DNA of 64,000 bases from Symsagittifera roscoffensis (lineage: Eukaryota > Xenacoelomorpha > Acoela > Convolutidae), in NCBI RefSeq assembly GCF_963678635.1, contig NC_087067.1:60372594-60436593 (forward strand), written 5' to 3'. Both the position numbers and the translations under genes were made by a program. Each line of letters opens with the position of its first letter. Position 1 is the stretch's first letter. Under the pieces are notes generated by a model. It was not told where the DNA came from. It was given only the letters and a program-made list of their open reading frames with translations, and searched no databases. Shown here in pieces: positions 21,501 through 32,029 of the stretch.

Positions 21501-22897
21501 TTACATTCGAGAAAAAGGATACTCTATAGAAGAAATGTGGGAGTGTAGCTGGTGGGATCAATTTAAAAACAAGGTAGACGTGAAAAATCACGTTAGAACT
21601 CACTTTCCCTTCAAAAGACCTATTTCTGCGAATTCACTAGTGCAAAACATTACTAATGAAAAACCGTTCGGCTATGTGCAATGCGATCTGAGTGTTCCAG
21701 ATGAGCTTAAAGCAAAATTTTCCAATTTCTCACCTATTTTCAAAAATATTGATGTTTCCAGAAACGAAATTGGTGAATATATATGAAGACATATGCGGAA
21801 AAAAACGATTTGTTAAAACAATCGCAAAGAATGTTGATATCGAGCTTCAAATTGACCAGCGGAACACTGATCACACCACTTTTCAATTTTTACTTGGATC
21901 TAGGACTACAGTGTACAAAAATTCATCGTTTTGTACAATACACACCGCTCAAAGTATTCAACAGTTTTGTTCAATCTGTTGTTGATGCTAGGCGAGCCGG
22001 CGATGAAAATCCATTAGATGGCATAGTAGCCGAAACAATGAAACTTTTAGGAAACAGTTGCTACGGCTATCAAATAATGGACAGATCAAAACATACAATG
22101 ACAAAATATCTTGGAGACAAAAAAACCCACAAAGCTATCAATAACCAATTCTTCAAGAGACATAATATCGTAGCTAAAGATTTGTATGAAGTGGAACTTG
22201 TTAAATCTAGTATAGAGCATCGTGAACCAATTATAGTAGGATTCTTTATACTACAGTATGCCAAGTTGAGAATGTTGGTGTTGTATTATAACTTTTTCGA
22301 TAAATTTTGCGATGTCAATAAATTCGAAGAACTCGAAATGGATACAGATTCCCTCTATTTGGGTTTGACAGAAGAAGATTTAGATGATTGTATCCTTCCC
22401 AGCAAGCGAGCAGAATGGACTGAAAGGCAAAACAAGGACTGTCGAGACGACTTCAGAGCAGATGCAAAAAAAAAACTTTTCCCCGTACTTGCTGTTCTAA
22501 ACATAAGAAACATGACAAGAGAGAACCAGGATTGTTCAAGGAGGAGTTCAGATGCACCGAAATGTTATGCCTGTGTAGTAAAACCTATTGCTGTTACGAT
22601 AGTAAAAGTCAAAAGTATAAGTTTAGCAGTAAAGGTCTGAACAAACGTGCATTAGAAGACTCTGGAGATGGACCAATGGCAAAGTATCGACAAGTACTGG
22701 ATGAGGCAGTGAATTTGAAGTCAACGAATAGAGGATTTAAAACGATTAACCATGCAGTCGCAACTTATGAACAAACTAAAAAAGGACTGAGCTATTTTTA
22801 CCCTAAACGGGAAGTTGAATGTGATGGAATACATACTAAACCTCTAAATACTAAACGTAAACCTCTAAACCTCTTTGTATACGATGCTGTGAACTAA
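18593..22897 (+). pseudogene. Protein-primed DNA polymerase B (Polinton/adintovirus type), multiply frameshifted
   Basis: Would replicate the element by protein-primed synthesis. The N-terminal 234-codon frame has three zinc-finger-like segments (first pair CEGC, then CPECSYC...HTSKKH and CVSCEKEF...HRKNDH). Downstream pieces in changing frames carry Exo I (IFDFESICV, ~19945), Exo II (FGFNSGRYDIN, ~20335), Exo III (LLWYNNKDV, ~20825), motif A (GIDASQLYPYSM, ~21125), motif B (KLLGNSCYGYQ, ~22042) and motif C (MDTDSLYL, 22338), so all catalytic motifs remain. At least eight frame changes plus TAG at 20572 (where the family has Trp after PYE) and TAA at 21028 (where it has Glu before DMTGGP) disable it. 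An 18-nt in-frame duplication repeats NLCKSK near 21080. The C-terminal tail (GFKTINHAVATYEQTKKGLS) is also typical. No terminal inverted repeat was found after it. Confidence 0.9.
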
Positions 22898-23500
22898 TAC
22901 ATTTTCTCTGTAATTAACCTTTTTTTTGAAAAAACTCTTTTTAAACGCTACGTTTGGGTTAACAGTGTTGTTTTTTGATTAGGAAAACATTTACAATCTG
23001 GAAAATTGGCTAAATCGAGCTCCAAAAAACTCGGCTGCCAAAATTTTTTTGAAACTTACCATCTGAAACCTACCATCGTAATACATTAGAAATCCAATTC
23101 CCTAATGAGTTCCTAATTCCCTACAATGAATTTCTTATACATAGGGAAATCTTGTTTGCTCATATCAAGTTGCAACAATTTTTAAGTCTGATTACATCGT
23201 TGAAAGAAAAAAGAAACTTTAGGTTTGCTTTTTTATTAAACAACTGAAATAGCAAAATAGACAAAGTTAACAGTTTATTTTGTATAATTTACTTTTTAGT
23301 AAACTTTTTTTTAAGTCAGTAAAGCTTTATTTTTGTATGTTGAAAAAATCTTAGTAAATCAGTCAAAATATGTTGGTAACAAGTTTGCTCTTGCTTTCAA
23401 ATGTTCTACAGCATTTTCTCCGAAATTTAAAAATTTTGTGTTTTATCACACCAAAAAATTTGATTATCTGCAAATCCCATAAACTTTTATGTAAATGTAG
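22898..23500. other. No gene seen; AT-rich 3' flank of PolB
   Basis: AT-rich sequence without a supported frame. A small direct repeat of ccctaatgagttcctaattc type occurs near 23100. I found no Polinton terminal repeat here. Confidence 0.5.
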
Positions 23501-23680
23501 GGACCATCATTTCTGGACCAACTCCAGCATCAACGACCAGCTCGGCTACCAGACCCGATTCCCGATCCAAGGCCAAAACCCAAAAAGCGGAAGTACAAAA
23601 AGAAGAAGTTCAATCCCAAATTATCCCCGCTGTATGAAGCCACGTCAAGTGATGAAAACTTACCACAGCAGAAAACATAG
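23501..23680 (+). CDS. Candidate terminal exon, Pro/Lys-rich
   Basis: A 59-codon open stretch with no ATG start, directly preceded by an acceptor-like tatgtaaatgtag and ending at TAG 23678-23680. It reads GPSFLDQLQHQRPARL, PDPIPDPRPKPKKRKYKKKK, then FNPKLSPLYEATSSDENLPQ. It is clearly richer in GC than its flanks, and the proline and lysine runs look like a nuclear or nucleic-acid-binding tail. The upstream exon was not found; it could be host, or the last exon of an element gene. No polyadenylation AATAAA was noted just downstream. Confidence 0.3.
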   Translation, partial: GPSFLDQLQHQRPARLPDPIPDPRPKPKKRKYKKKKFNPKLSPLYEATSSDENLPQQKT

Positions 23681-24028
23681 AAGTAGATTTTTGATTTTGA
23701 GACAAAGCTTTCAAAAGAAACTATGACAATTAAAACTTTTTTTGCTTCTAATTTAGACAGTTTTAAGCGTCCACAATCGAGACTGGAAAAAAGCTCCAAT
23801 ATTTGAGGATTTTTAATATAAGGAGAAATTTTGAACTAGAAATCCACTTAGTTTAGAAATTGTGGGACTTAAAATACCTATGTGTTCAAATTAGCAGAAT
23901 CCAACGTAATTCACAGAGAATCATAGCCGACCGAAGCGTTCAGGAGTAGACATCAAATTGAGCGCAGTGGTCTATATGTGCTCACGTTGTAAATGAATTT
24001 TCTGTTTCTTTCTACTGAAATAATTGAC
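23681..24028. other. No gene seen
   Basis: AT-rich spacer between the candidate exon and the first hAT-like MITE; no supported frame or structure. Confidence 0.5.
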
Positions 24029-24342
24029 TGTCTGCACAGTGGCGTATTTAGGGGGGGGGGGGCAGACGCCCTCTTTTCAGGGATTCGACTCCCTGCCGAC
24101 CCAAAGAGTCCCTCCCCCTTTGAACTATTTTGAGACATCCATATTTTGCTGACAGACCCCAAATTTTTTTTAAGGCGCCCATATATACTAAGTTTGAGGG
24201 GGGAGCGCGCGCCCAAAAAATGTCAAAAAAGCTCGGAAAATCAAATTGATTGGTCGACCTAAAAAAAGGTCGACAAATTTTCGAAAATATTTTGAAAATC
24301 CGCCCCCCTCGAGAAAATCCTAGATCTGCCCCTGTGTCTGCT
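24029..24342. mobile_element. hAT-like MITE with 8-bp target duplication (first)
   Basis: The element (24037-24334) starts cagtggcgtatttagg and ends cctagatctgcccctg, imperfect inverted repeats of about 16 bp. It is flanked by tgtctgca (24029-24036) and tgtctgct (24335-24342), an 8-bp duplication with one mismatch, as hAT transposons make. Internal ggtcgacc motifs and a G run are shared with the element at 25939, in the opposite orientation. Confidence 0.75.
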
Positions 24343-24378
24343 CATTCATAATTTACGTGAATACAATTTTACGGTGGC

Positions 24379-25206
24379 GTCCCTCATGCTTGAAGGACCG
24401 AATGCTTGAAATTAATTTTAGCTTACTTTCAGCCAATCAGAGTTGAGTATTCAAAATCTAAAAATAAATCGCGAAAATCTCAAAGTAAGAAAATAAATCC
24501 AGGCCATTAGTGTTAATATTGACCGATTAGATAAAAAGCAGATGAGTTTTCAAAACTGAAAAATTATTATGAAATTGAAATCATAAATCTTGATGATTAT
24601 CTGAATAGTAATGCGGTTGTAACCCGCAATTTGTAATGTTTTTGATTATTTTCCACTGATTTAATACATTGTCTGTTAATATTGACTTCGATATTGTGAG
24701 ACAGGCATTTAGCCAATAGAAACGTTTAGCGATTTTGATTGGTTGAAATTTTTCAAGCATTCGGTCCTTCAAGCATGAGAACTCTCACCCCAAATTTACA
24801 TATATTAATGAAAGGGGAGGGTTCTCATGCTTGAAGGACCGAATGCTTGAAAAGTTTCAACAAATCAAAATCGCTGAGCGTTCCTATTGGCTAAATGCCT
24901 TTCTCACAAAATCGAAGTCAATATTAACAGGAAATATTTTAAATCAGTGGAAATAATCAAAAATATTACAAATTGCGGTAACAACCGCAATACTATTCAG
25001 ATAAACATCAAGATTTATGATTTCAAGTTCATTATAATTTTTCAGTTTTGAAAACTCATCTGCTTTTTATCTAATCGGTCAGTATCAACACTAATGGCCT
25101 TGATTTGTTTTCTTATTTTGAGATTTTCACGATTTACTTTGAGATTTTGAAAACTCAATTCTGATTGGCTGAAAGTAAGCTAAAATAAATTTCAAGCATG
25201 AGGGAC
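24379..25206. repeat. 828-bp imperfect palindrome from two inverted MITE copies
   Basis: Left arm from gtccctcatgcttgaagg and right arm to caagcatgagggac are inverted copies of one element of about 400 bp, centred near 24792 on an AT-rich loop. Each arm has its own terminal repeats (tcatgcttgaaggaccgaat). The right arm lost about 18 bp between two caagcat repeats. Arms include ccaatcaga and ccaatagaa motifs. Confidence 0.85.
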
Positions 25207-25217
25207 GGGAGTGCGGC

Positions 25218-25418
25218 CAGTATTTAGACATCCGCGTATCCATACTGGTCAGTATTTAGACAAATAATGTATGAACCAATCAGAATCGAGAAAAAACATA
25301 AATAATCCAAAATAAATCATAATTATTTATTAATTTCTTCTTTGTCTCGATTCTGATTGGTTGAAACAGTATTTGTCTAAATACTGACCAGTCTGAATAC
25401 GCGGTTGTCTAAATACTG
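25218..25418. mobile_element. 201-bp palindromic MITE
   Basis: Ends are cagtatttagaca and tgtctaaatactg; an inner copy of the same motif (actggtcagtatttagac and its inverse) lies inside each arm. The arms also contain accaatcagaatcgag and its reverse complement. The whole element is nearly self-complementary around an AT-rich centre near 25318. It sits only 11 bp from the larger palindrome. Confidence 0.8.
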
Positions 25419-25930
25419 ACATGTAACCCTACAAGCTGTTTGCTTGGTTTTCATCTAAAATTTTGAACTGATTTAGTGTTTGAATTGTATAAATCATTGT
25501 CTTGTTTTGACTTCCTTGACGATTTGATTGTTGAGGCTGTGTGTGTTCTGATTCAGAAACCCAACTACCTGAATCATCTTAAAAATGCTCCATCCATCTT
25601 TTGAATTAACAATCTTTTTATAATTGGAACTATTTTAGGGTGGGTTCCGGACATCCGGCCGACTTCAAGTCGAATCATAAAAATAAGGTCTTCAAGATGA
25701 ACTTTTTTTAGGAAGTAGTTTGGGGGTATTGTCTGCCCAAAGAACAATTTTTAAACATCTTGAACATCAAACTTCAGCACCATCTTCAACGGTCGTGTTC
25801 ACAATTTTAAGTCGACTATTAAATAAGCCGAACTGGCAAAAGTATAGGAAGTTTGGTAATTTTTCAATTTCGTTTCAATTAAGCTGCAGAGTTTTATCCA
25901 GACCAGAAAAGAAAAACAAAAAATCGACCA
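25419..25930. other. No gene seen
   Basis: Contains a short GC-richer motif ggacatccggccgacttcaa near 25650 that resembles gacttcaagccgaagg near 27050, possibly pieces of one repeat family. No supported coding frame. Confidence 0.4.
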
Positions 25931-26300
25931 CCTTCACACAGGCGCGGGCTTAGGATTTTATCGAGGGGCTCGGATTTTCAAAAATAAAAAAAAATTTGAC
26001 TTTTTTTTGGGTCGACCAAATTGATTTTTCGAGCTCTCCTTCAGAACTAGAAAGACCCTGTTTTGGCCTAAAATTTTGAAAAAACAGGTCCATAAAGAGC
26101 GTATTTATGCACCTTTGGAAAATTTTGACCAAAAAAATTGTGTTTTTTTTGGGCACCCTCCCTCCCAGAACTGGTAAATATTGGCGCCAAAAGAGCCTTT
26201 AGACATTTTTAAGGGGGTCCTTCACCAAAAACAGATACAAAATTCGGTAATCTTGGCGTAGGCAGGGGGTCGACCCCCTAAATCCGCCCCTGCCTTCACA
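25931..26300. mobile_element. hAT-like MITE with exact 8-bp target duplication (second)
   Basis: The element (25939-26292) begins caggcgcgggcttagg and ends taaatccgcccctg, flanked on both sides by ccttcaca (25931-25938 and 26293-26300). It shares ggtcgacc blocks with the element at 24037, in the opposite orientation. No transposase frame; non-autonomous. Confidence 0.85.
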
Positions 26301-28157
26301 TCTGCCCTAAAGTTGGCCTGGTTTGAAATCGGGAAAAATAGAGAAATCGTGTTTTTATGAACCAAAGCAATCAGTGCGAACTGCTTTGTTCTCTGCAAAA
26401 TAGAGATTATTGCAAAATTGAGAAATTTGGGCGGAACAATTAAAAAGTCGAATTCCAAGCGCTCAAAACATCATTAAATCTTTGTAAGTTTGTCAAAATT
26501 GCAACTAGTATATTTTAAATCATTGTAACCACATGCGGTGTTGAACTACAGGTTGAGAAACATTTTTGAATGGTATGACGATTTTATATATTTACTTAGC
26601 CACGGGAGATAGCAATAAATAGAGGGATATCTTTAACTATATTCCCTTTCTGCAAAAGTGCGGGGGATTCATTTTTAGGTACCCGAGGAAGAATACAGGT
26701 GAAAAGATCCGAGCAAAGCGAGTGTAATTTATGACTGCGAAGTTCAAGCAAGTTAGCTTAAAACAGAAGTCTGGATTAGATTGATATTTGTGATTTAGTA
26801 ACGAATAGTTGAATTGTTTATATTTCTGAAATTTCTTAACATATAGCATTTTCAAAAAGTTTTCAGTTTAGAACATATGCCGCATTTTTTTGCACATAGT
26901 CAATCAATTTTTAAGATAACACTGAATTAGTTTTTTAAATGTGTGACCTTGTGTTAAGTGTTTTTGTTTTATTCGAAAAGGTGTCTAAATTATAATTTTG
27001 CCTGTAGCCTGTAATATTCAAATCTGGACCTAGGACAACAAGCCGACGGGACTTCAAGCCGAAGGAACTTCAGGCCGAAACTTAAACTTTACAAGCACCT
27101 CAAATCAATATTTTTTCATCTGTAAAACGTTGCTTTTCAAAATCTTACGCTAGTGTAGTCCATAATAAGCGTTATTTATGACAATGAATTACTCCCAGTC
27201 AGAAAATTGTTTGACACACTGTTACTGGTCCTTCACAAAATCTTCTGAAAGACTAAATGCACTTCGAACAAACAGAAAACTAACATGTTTCCAGAAAAAA
27301 ATAAATTTAGAAAAGGTTACACAAATTTCAATCAATTTTTGTTTGTCCATAAGTTCATATATCATTTCTATGAAAAGATTACAACAACATGTTCTTATTT
27401 CTTTAACGGGAACATAAAAAGGTAGATGTCCCATAAAGAAATTTTTCTAAGATAATATAATATTAACAACACAGATTAAAATGCCTTATTTGAGATAATG
27501 CCCTATTTTTAGTCTAAATTTCTGATTCACCTCATCTCAAAAACGATATTATAGGTCAATTGTCTCAATGAAGTGGGCAGGAAAAAAACAGAAGTGAATT
27601 ATGAAGCAAGATTGTTTATATTCGCACAAGAACTCAGCAGTGAGTCTATGAGAACATTTCTAACCATCATCAGCAGTAGAATCGAAACCAGTAAAATTTA
27701 GGCGCATTTTCTTGGAGTGAAAGATCTAAACTGTTAATGTATTCTCCAAATAATTAATTATCCGAGTAATAAAAAAAAACGTCCATCTCTGCATGTTCTT
27801 AAGCGGAGAAAAAAGATTTTGCCCCCAATTTCGTTTCCAAGTTTGCGGACCAAAAAAAGCTTTAACGCGCGCCGATATTGTGAATTTTTTTCTGATCCAC
27901 TTTTTTTGATAAAAACTAAGATAATTTATCTATAATTCTATTTGCAATATTCCACTGGGAAATCTAAGTAACGGAATAATTGCTCAGGGTGGGTTTTTTC
28001 AGACAAATCTCGACTTTTTTACTGGTCGTTTTTGACGCAATTTTAAAAAATTCGAAAGTTATTGTTGTCCTGAGCTTGAATTTGAAAAGATATTTCACCT
28101 GTGATCATTTTTCGTAAAGTTATGGGGGTTTTAAGATTGCCATTTTGGCCAATTTGT
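26301..28157. other. No gene seen; AT-rich
   Basis: No frame longer than about 80 codons and none with recognisable content. A short aacgcgcgccgatattg near 27872 recalls the ends of the inverted-repeat element that follows and may be part of a related copy. Confidence 0.5.
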
Positions 28158-29652
28158 GACAATTAACGCGCGATATATTTCGCGCTATTAACGCGTAAGC
28201 GAGATTTAATCCGTCTTAGAAATCGTTCCAAATTGGTTCAAGGAAGCTTATATGCCACAACTAATTTGTTAATAGGCGCAAAATCTATCACTTTGTACTT
28301 AATATGACGTGTGGGGGGATGTTTTTACATAAAATCTCACATTTTTTCAAAAAAATGTATTTTATATATTTTTAATTACTTTGAAATTTTTCATCTTATT
28401 AATGCTCCATAGACCTTAAAAGGCAGTCGGAACTTTCAGGGCTTCTTCCTGATACGAGCAGTCTTGATATTGTTGGGTCAAAAAATATTTGCTATGAGTT
28501 TCTGATTTGATGGACTTCTAATCATATGGTCGAAAGCAAACAATTAGTTTCTGATTGCTATTCTGGGGGTTGCGATAAAAGTGCTTAAGCCAAGTGCCGC
28601 GTACTTGCAAGATAAAGTTTTGCCCAAGGCAAACTGATTAGCACTAATTTCAACTATAACTTTTTTAATGTATAGTTGCAATTTAGAGGTTTGCGCAAGG
28701 CAGATTGATATGCGTTATCTTCTATCAAATTTTACCCATCGTTGAAATACAAAAATTTTGTAAGACAATATGAGCTGTAGTGGAAACTTGCATGGGAAAG
28801 AAACGATTAATGAAGGAATAAAAACTGCCACATGCTGATAACTATTTCAGTCATTCTTCTAGATTTTTTTGAATTCTCTCGTCTTTTCAGTATCATTCTG
28901 TTTCAATAGGGTAGCTCAAAGGCTTGTGCAAATACTACATTATTATAAGATAGTAACAAATATTTCGTTTCTTCAAAAATCGGAATCATAATCTGATAAT
29001 TTATCAAAAAGAGCTTAAGCAAGAGCTCCGTTGAACCAGATATCCCTCCAGTAAGCTGTCTTTCTAGAACCTCAAATGAGCAAAAAGATTGTCTTCATTT
29101 TTAAAATAAAGACCGTTGAGTTGATTTTATTGATGGCATAGTTGATCGCGGTAGTAGGAGGCTGAAAGACAATCGCGGTGGCCAATTACAAAGGTTGCTT
29201 TTCTTGGTAGCAGCGTCTCTGGGACGGTTGTCACGAGTTGTTTGGCAGTCTTGATATCAATATGCTTAAAAAATTGTGGTGAAAGAAATACAAAGTTGAT
29301 AACTAGCAGAAAAATTTTTAAATTTTGTTATGGAAAAAGTTTAAGAGTCAAAATAAGCGTTAAGAACGTTCTCTACATGAGAAGCAAAAAAAAACAAGTC
29401 TGCTCGTATCAGGGTGAAGCCCTGAATGTTCCGACTGCCTTGAAAGGTTTATGGAGCAGCAGTAAAAACATTAAAAAATTCAATGAAGTAAAATAAAAAA
29501 ATTTAAAAAAAAAATAAATAAAAAAAAAATAATAATAAAAGAAAATCATCCCCCCACACGCCATATAAAACAGAAAAAGATAGATTTCGTTCCTTGCAAC
29601 AAATCAATTATGGCAAATAAGCTTCGTTCAATTATATCGCGCGTTAATTGTC
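28158..29652. mobile_element. 1.5-kb element with long terminal inverted repeats
   Basis: Left end gacaattaacgcgcgatata and right end tatcgcgcgttaattgtc are inverted. Homology continues inward for roughly 250-310 bp per side with gaps: gacgtgtggggggatg pairs with catccccccacacgcc, aaggcagtcggaactttcag with ctgaatgttccgactgcctt, and cctgatacgagcag with ctgctcgtatcagg. The roughly 900-bp interior has no recognisable transposase. I could not settle the target-site duplication, so the superfamily is open. Confidence 0.7.
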
Positions 29653-29705
29653 CCATTATATAATATAAGCGTTACTATTTTCCGATGTCCCCCAAGAAAA
29701 TTTGT

Positions 29706-30419
29706 CTATTTTTTTTTGCGAAACTGTTTTTCCACAAAACTATACACTACACGTCCAAAAATTTTCACAAAATTAAGGATGGGTTTTTCTCCATACTTAG
29801 AATTGTAGAGTGTTTTGCCTAAAGCAGAATGAAAGCACATATTTTTGAGATTAGTAGCCATATTAAGAGTGTATGGCCAATTAGTTTTCGATAAATTGGC
29901 ATCACAAATCATGCAGTGAGTCATTGGAGTAATTGTTCCCCACAACCTTTCTAGCTTTCCGTTCTGTTGAGGGGTATAAGGAGCCGATGTTTCGAGTTTC
30001 ATTTTCTGTTTCCTATAAACTCGCTTAAAATCCTGACCAATAAACTCTTCTGCGCCATCTGAAACTAAAGTCTGAGGGAATCCTACGTCTGATATGAACC
30101 TTTCCAACTTAGCTGTTGCCTCATCTCTCATCTTCTTGAAATAAGTTTTTAGATATCTAGAAAAACTGTCTACAAAACCTATAAAATATCAATGTCCATC
30201 CCCTGCTTTCGGGTCGATAGGACCTAAAATATCTGTTTGAACAGAATCTAGTGTCCTGGTTGCCCTTGTTTAAGAATCTTTCAGGACTTGCTTCTTTTTT
30301 GCTTTGTTCAACTCACAAGTTTCACAATTCTCAATTTTAAAATCACTTATCTTCATGCCTTCAACATGTTGCTCCAAATGACTTAAGTCTTTGTTGTTAC
30401 TATGACCTATCCTGCAGTG
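29706..30419 (-). pseudogene. Ty1/copia integrase remnant
   Basis: Read on the minus strand, the zinc-binding part (HCRIGHS, SHLEQH, CETCELNK) is followed by core residues in DILGPID, SDGAEEF and TPQQNGKLERLW, the D, D, E order of retroviral-type integrases with the copia-like QQNG phrase. A TGA stands where Trp usually precedes the first His (family phrase LWHxRLGH), and two more stops lie before the 142-codon open part 29706-30131. The polyprotein ends here beside an unrelated inverted-repeat element, so RT and RNase H are missing. Confidence 0.85.
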
Positions 30420-30897
30420 TCACTGTTTCAATGTGCTAACTATATAACACTCGTCTTTTCCTACAAAAATTTCCCATAAAAAGAGGCCACTTTCCTCTCC
30501 TAATGGGTAAACTGAACCATTTCCCTGACGAACAAACGAGCTCGCACCAAAAACAACTAATGCTCCTGCTTTCTTCTTTTTTGATGTTCTTGAGTTTTCA
30601 GGAATGTACAAAGTATTCTTCAGCTCAATTGTCTTAAAATCACCTTCCTCATCTTTCACTCTAAATCTAACTTCACGTTTCCCTAAAATTTTTGACTCAG
30701 AGAAATTCGCCTTGCTAACCGATCCATTGAAGTTGTCATCTGAACTAACAAACATCTTTCGATCCTTAATCATATTACTGGTGGCTCCACAGTCTACTAC
30801 TAAGTCTTCGCCTGGAGACACTCCACTCAGAAAATAAGCCTCTATTTCAGCTGCTAGGTTCTGTTCTCGTTTAGTCGTACTAATGAACTTTTTTTAA
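30420..30897 (-). pseudogene. Ty1/copia protease and pre-integrase region
   Basis: Contains LVVDCGATSNMIKDRKMF, the copia retropepsin active-site region (usual form DSGAT or DSGAS; here DCGA), followed by ELKNTLYIPE, as in the family phrase LxDVLYVPxL. It continues in frame into the integrase above and follows the gag zinc knuckles after a frame change. Confidence 0.8.
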
Positions 30898-31721
30898 TTG
30901 GCAATAATTTGCAATATGTCCAAACTTCTTGCACTCATAGCACTGAATTTTTCGAGCACTGTCTTCACTATCTCGCCTGCTGCCTAAGTTTTCTCTGCAC
31001 TGTCTCGACACATGTCCTCATTTATGACATTTGAAACAAACTCTATTCTCGTTATTAAAAGCATGCTCTTTTTCAATAAAATATCTCTCGCTATCAAAAT
31101 TCATAAAATTTCCTTTCAATTCTAAATTTTTCTCATCTCGACTAAAATCGGCTATAGTAGAAAAAGTTTCAAGGTGTTTTGGAAGCCCTTTCAAAATAAT
31201 TGAAATTAACATTTTTTCACTCACTCCTTCGTTCACTTGTTTTAAGTTATACTGAATCTCCTCTGCTCTAGTCAAATAATCTATCCCTGTTTCATTGCTA
31301 TTCTTTTTCTAAGTTGTAAGTTCGGAGATCAGTTTTTGCAGCCTGGGTCTTTCAAAACTCTTAAACTCTTTCCATAAAACGTCCCAAGCTTTGCTACCAT
31401 TGCCGCTGTAAGGTCTTAAAAACGAAACCGATTTCTTATCTAGAGCCTGCACAAGTTCTTACCAGATAGACAACTGTTTTTCCTCAAAAATCTGTTTTCG
31501 TTTATCTATCGCAGCTTGCTTTTGATCACTGCTTGCATTCGGTCTTAAGCTTGGCACAAAATTTTTATAATCAACTGTCACAATTGAAGTCTTGTTTAAC
31601 TTCAAGTGAAAAATTTGAGCCTCGAATTGCTCTTCAAAGTAGGAAAAATCTTTTTTCCCGAAAAAACTGTCCTATCAGTTTTCGACATTTCTGTCCTAAT
31701 CCAAGTTCTTATTTTCGGCAT
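30898..31721 (-). pseudogene. Ty1/copia gag remnant with two zinc knuckles
   Basis: Begins near ATG 31692 (MSKTDRTVF) and contains the gag core typical of copia elements (AWDVLWKEF, DYLTRAEEIQYNLK, ISIILKGLP) and two CCHC knuckles, CFKCHK-stop-GHVSRQC and CYECKKFGHIANYC. Stops and at least one frameshift are present. No long terminal repeat or primer-binding site could be delimited at its 5' side (31722 upward). Confidence 0.8.
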
Positions 31722-31966
31722 AATTCTTACACATAGGGTAAGCTCCAATCCAGAATTCAAAAAACTGAGAATTGCACTAGGTAAAGTTCAATGACCTCGT
31801 TTTCTCATAAGAAATCATATATTATACACATCAATACCGCTCTTTTATATAACTATGCAAGTTTGATTGGTTACTCAAATCTGATTCGGAACCTAACTTT
31901 CTGCGTACCGAATAACACATCAGCAAATTAGCAAAGCTAAGGTCCCTCCTCAGATTTCAAACTAGG

Positions 31967-32029
<63 letters not shown>

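Noticed and set aside
1-22897. Complete Polinton with capsid, ATPase, protease and integrase
   Set aside because: None of these genes was recognised; only PolB and unassigned small genes are present in the window.
31966-32026. (AT)n tract as a functional signal
   Set aside because: An ordinary microsatellite with no associated structure.
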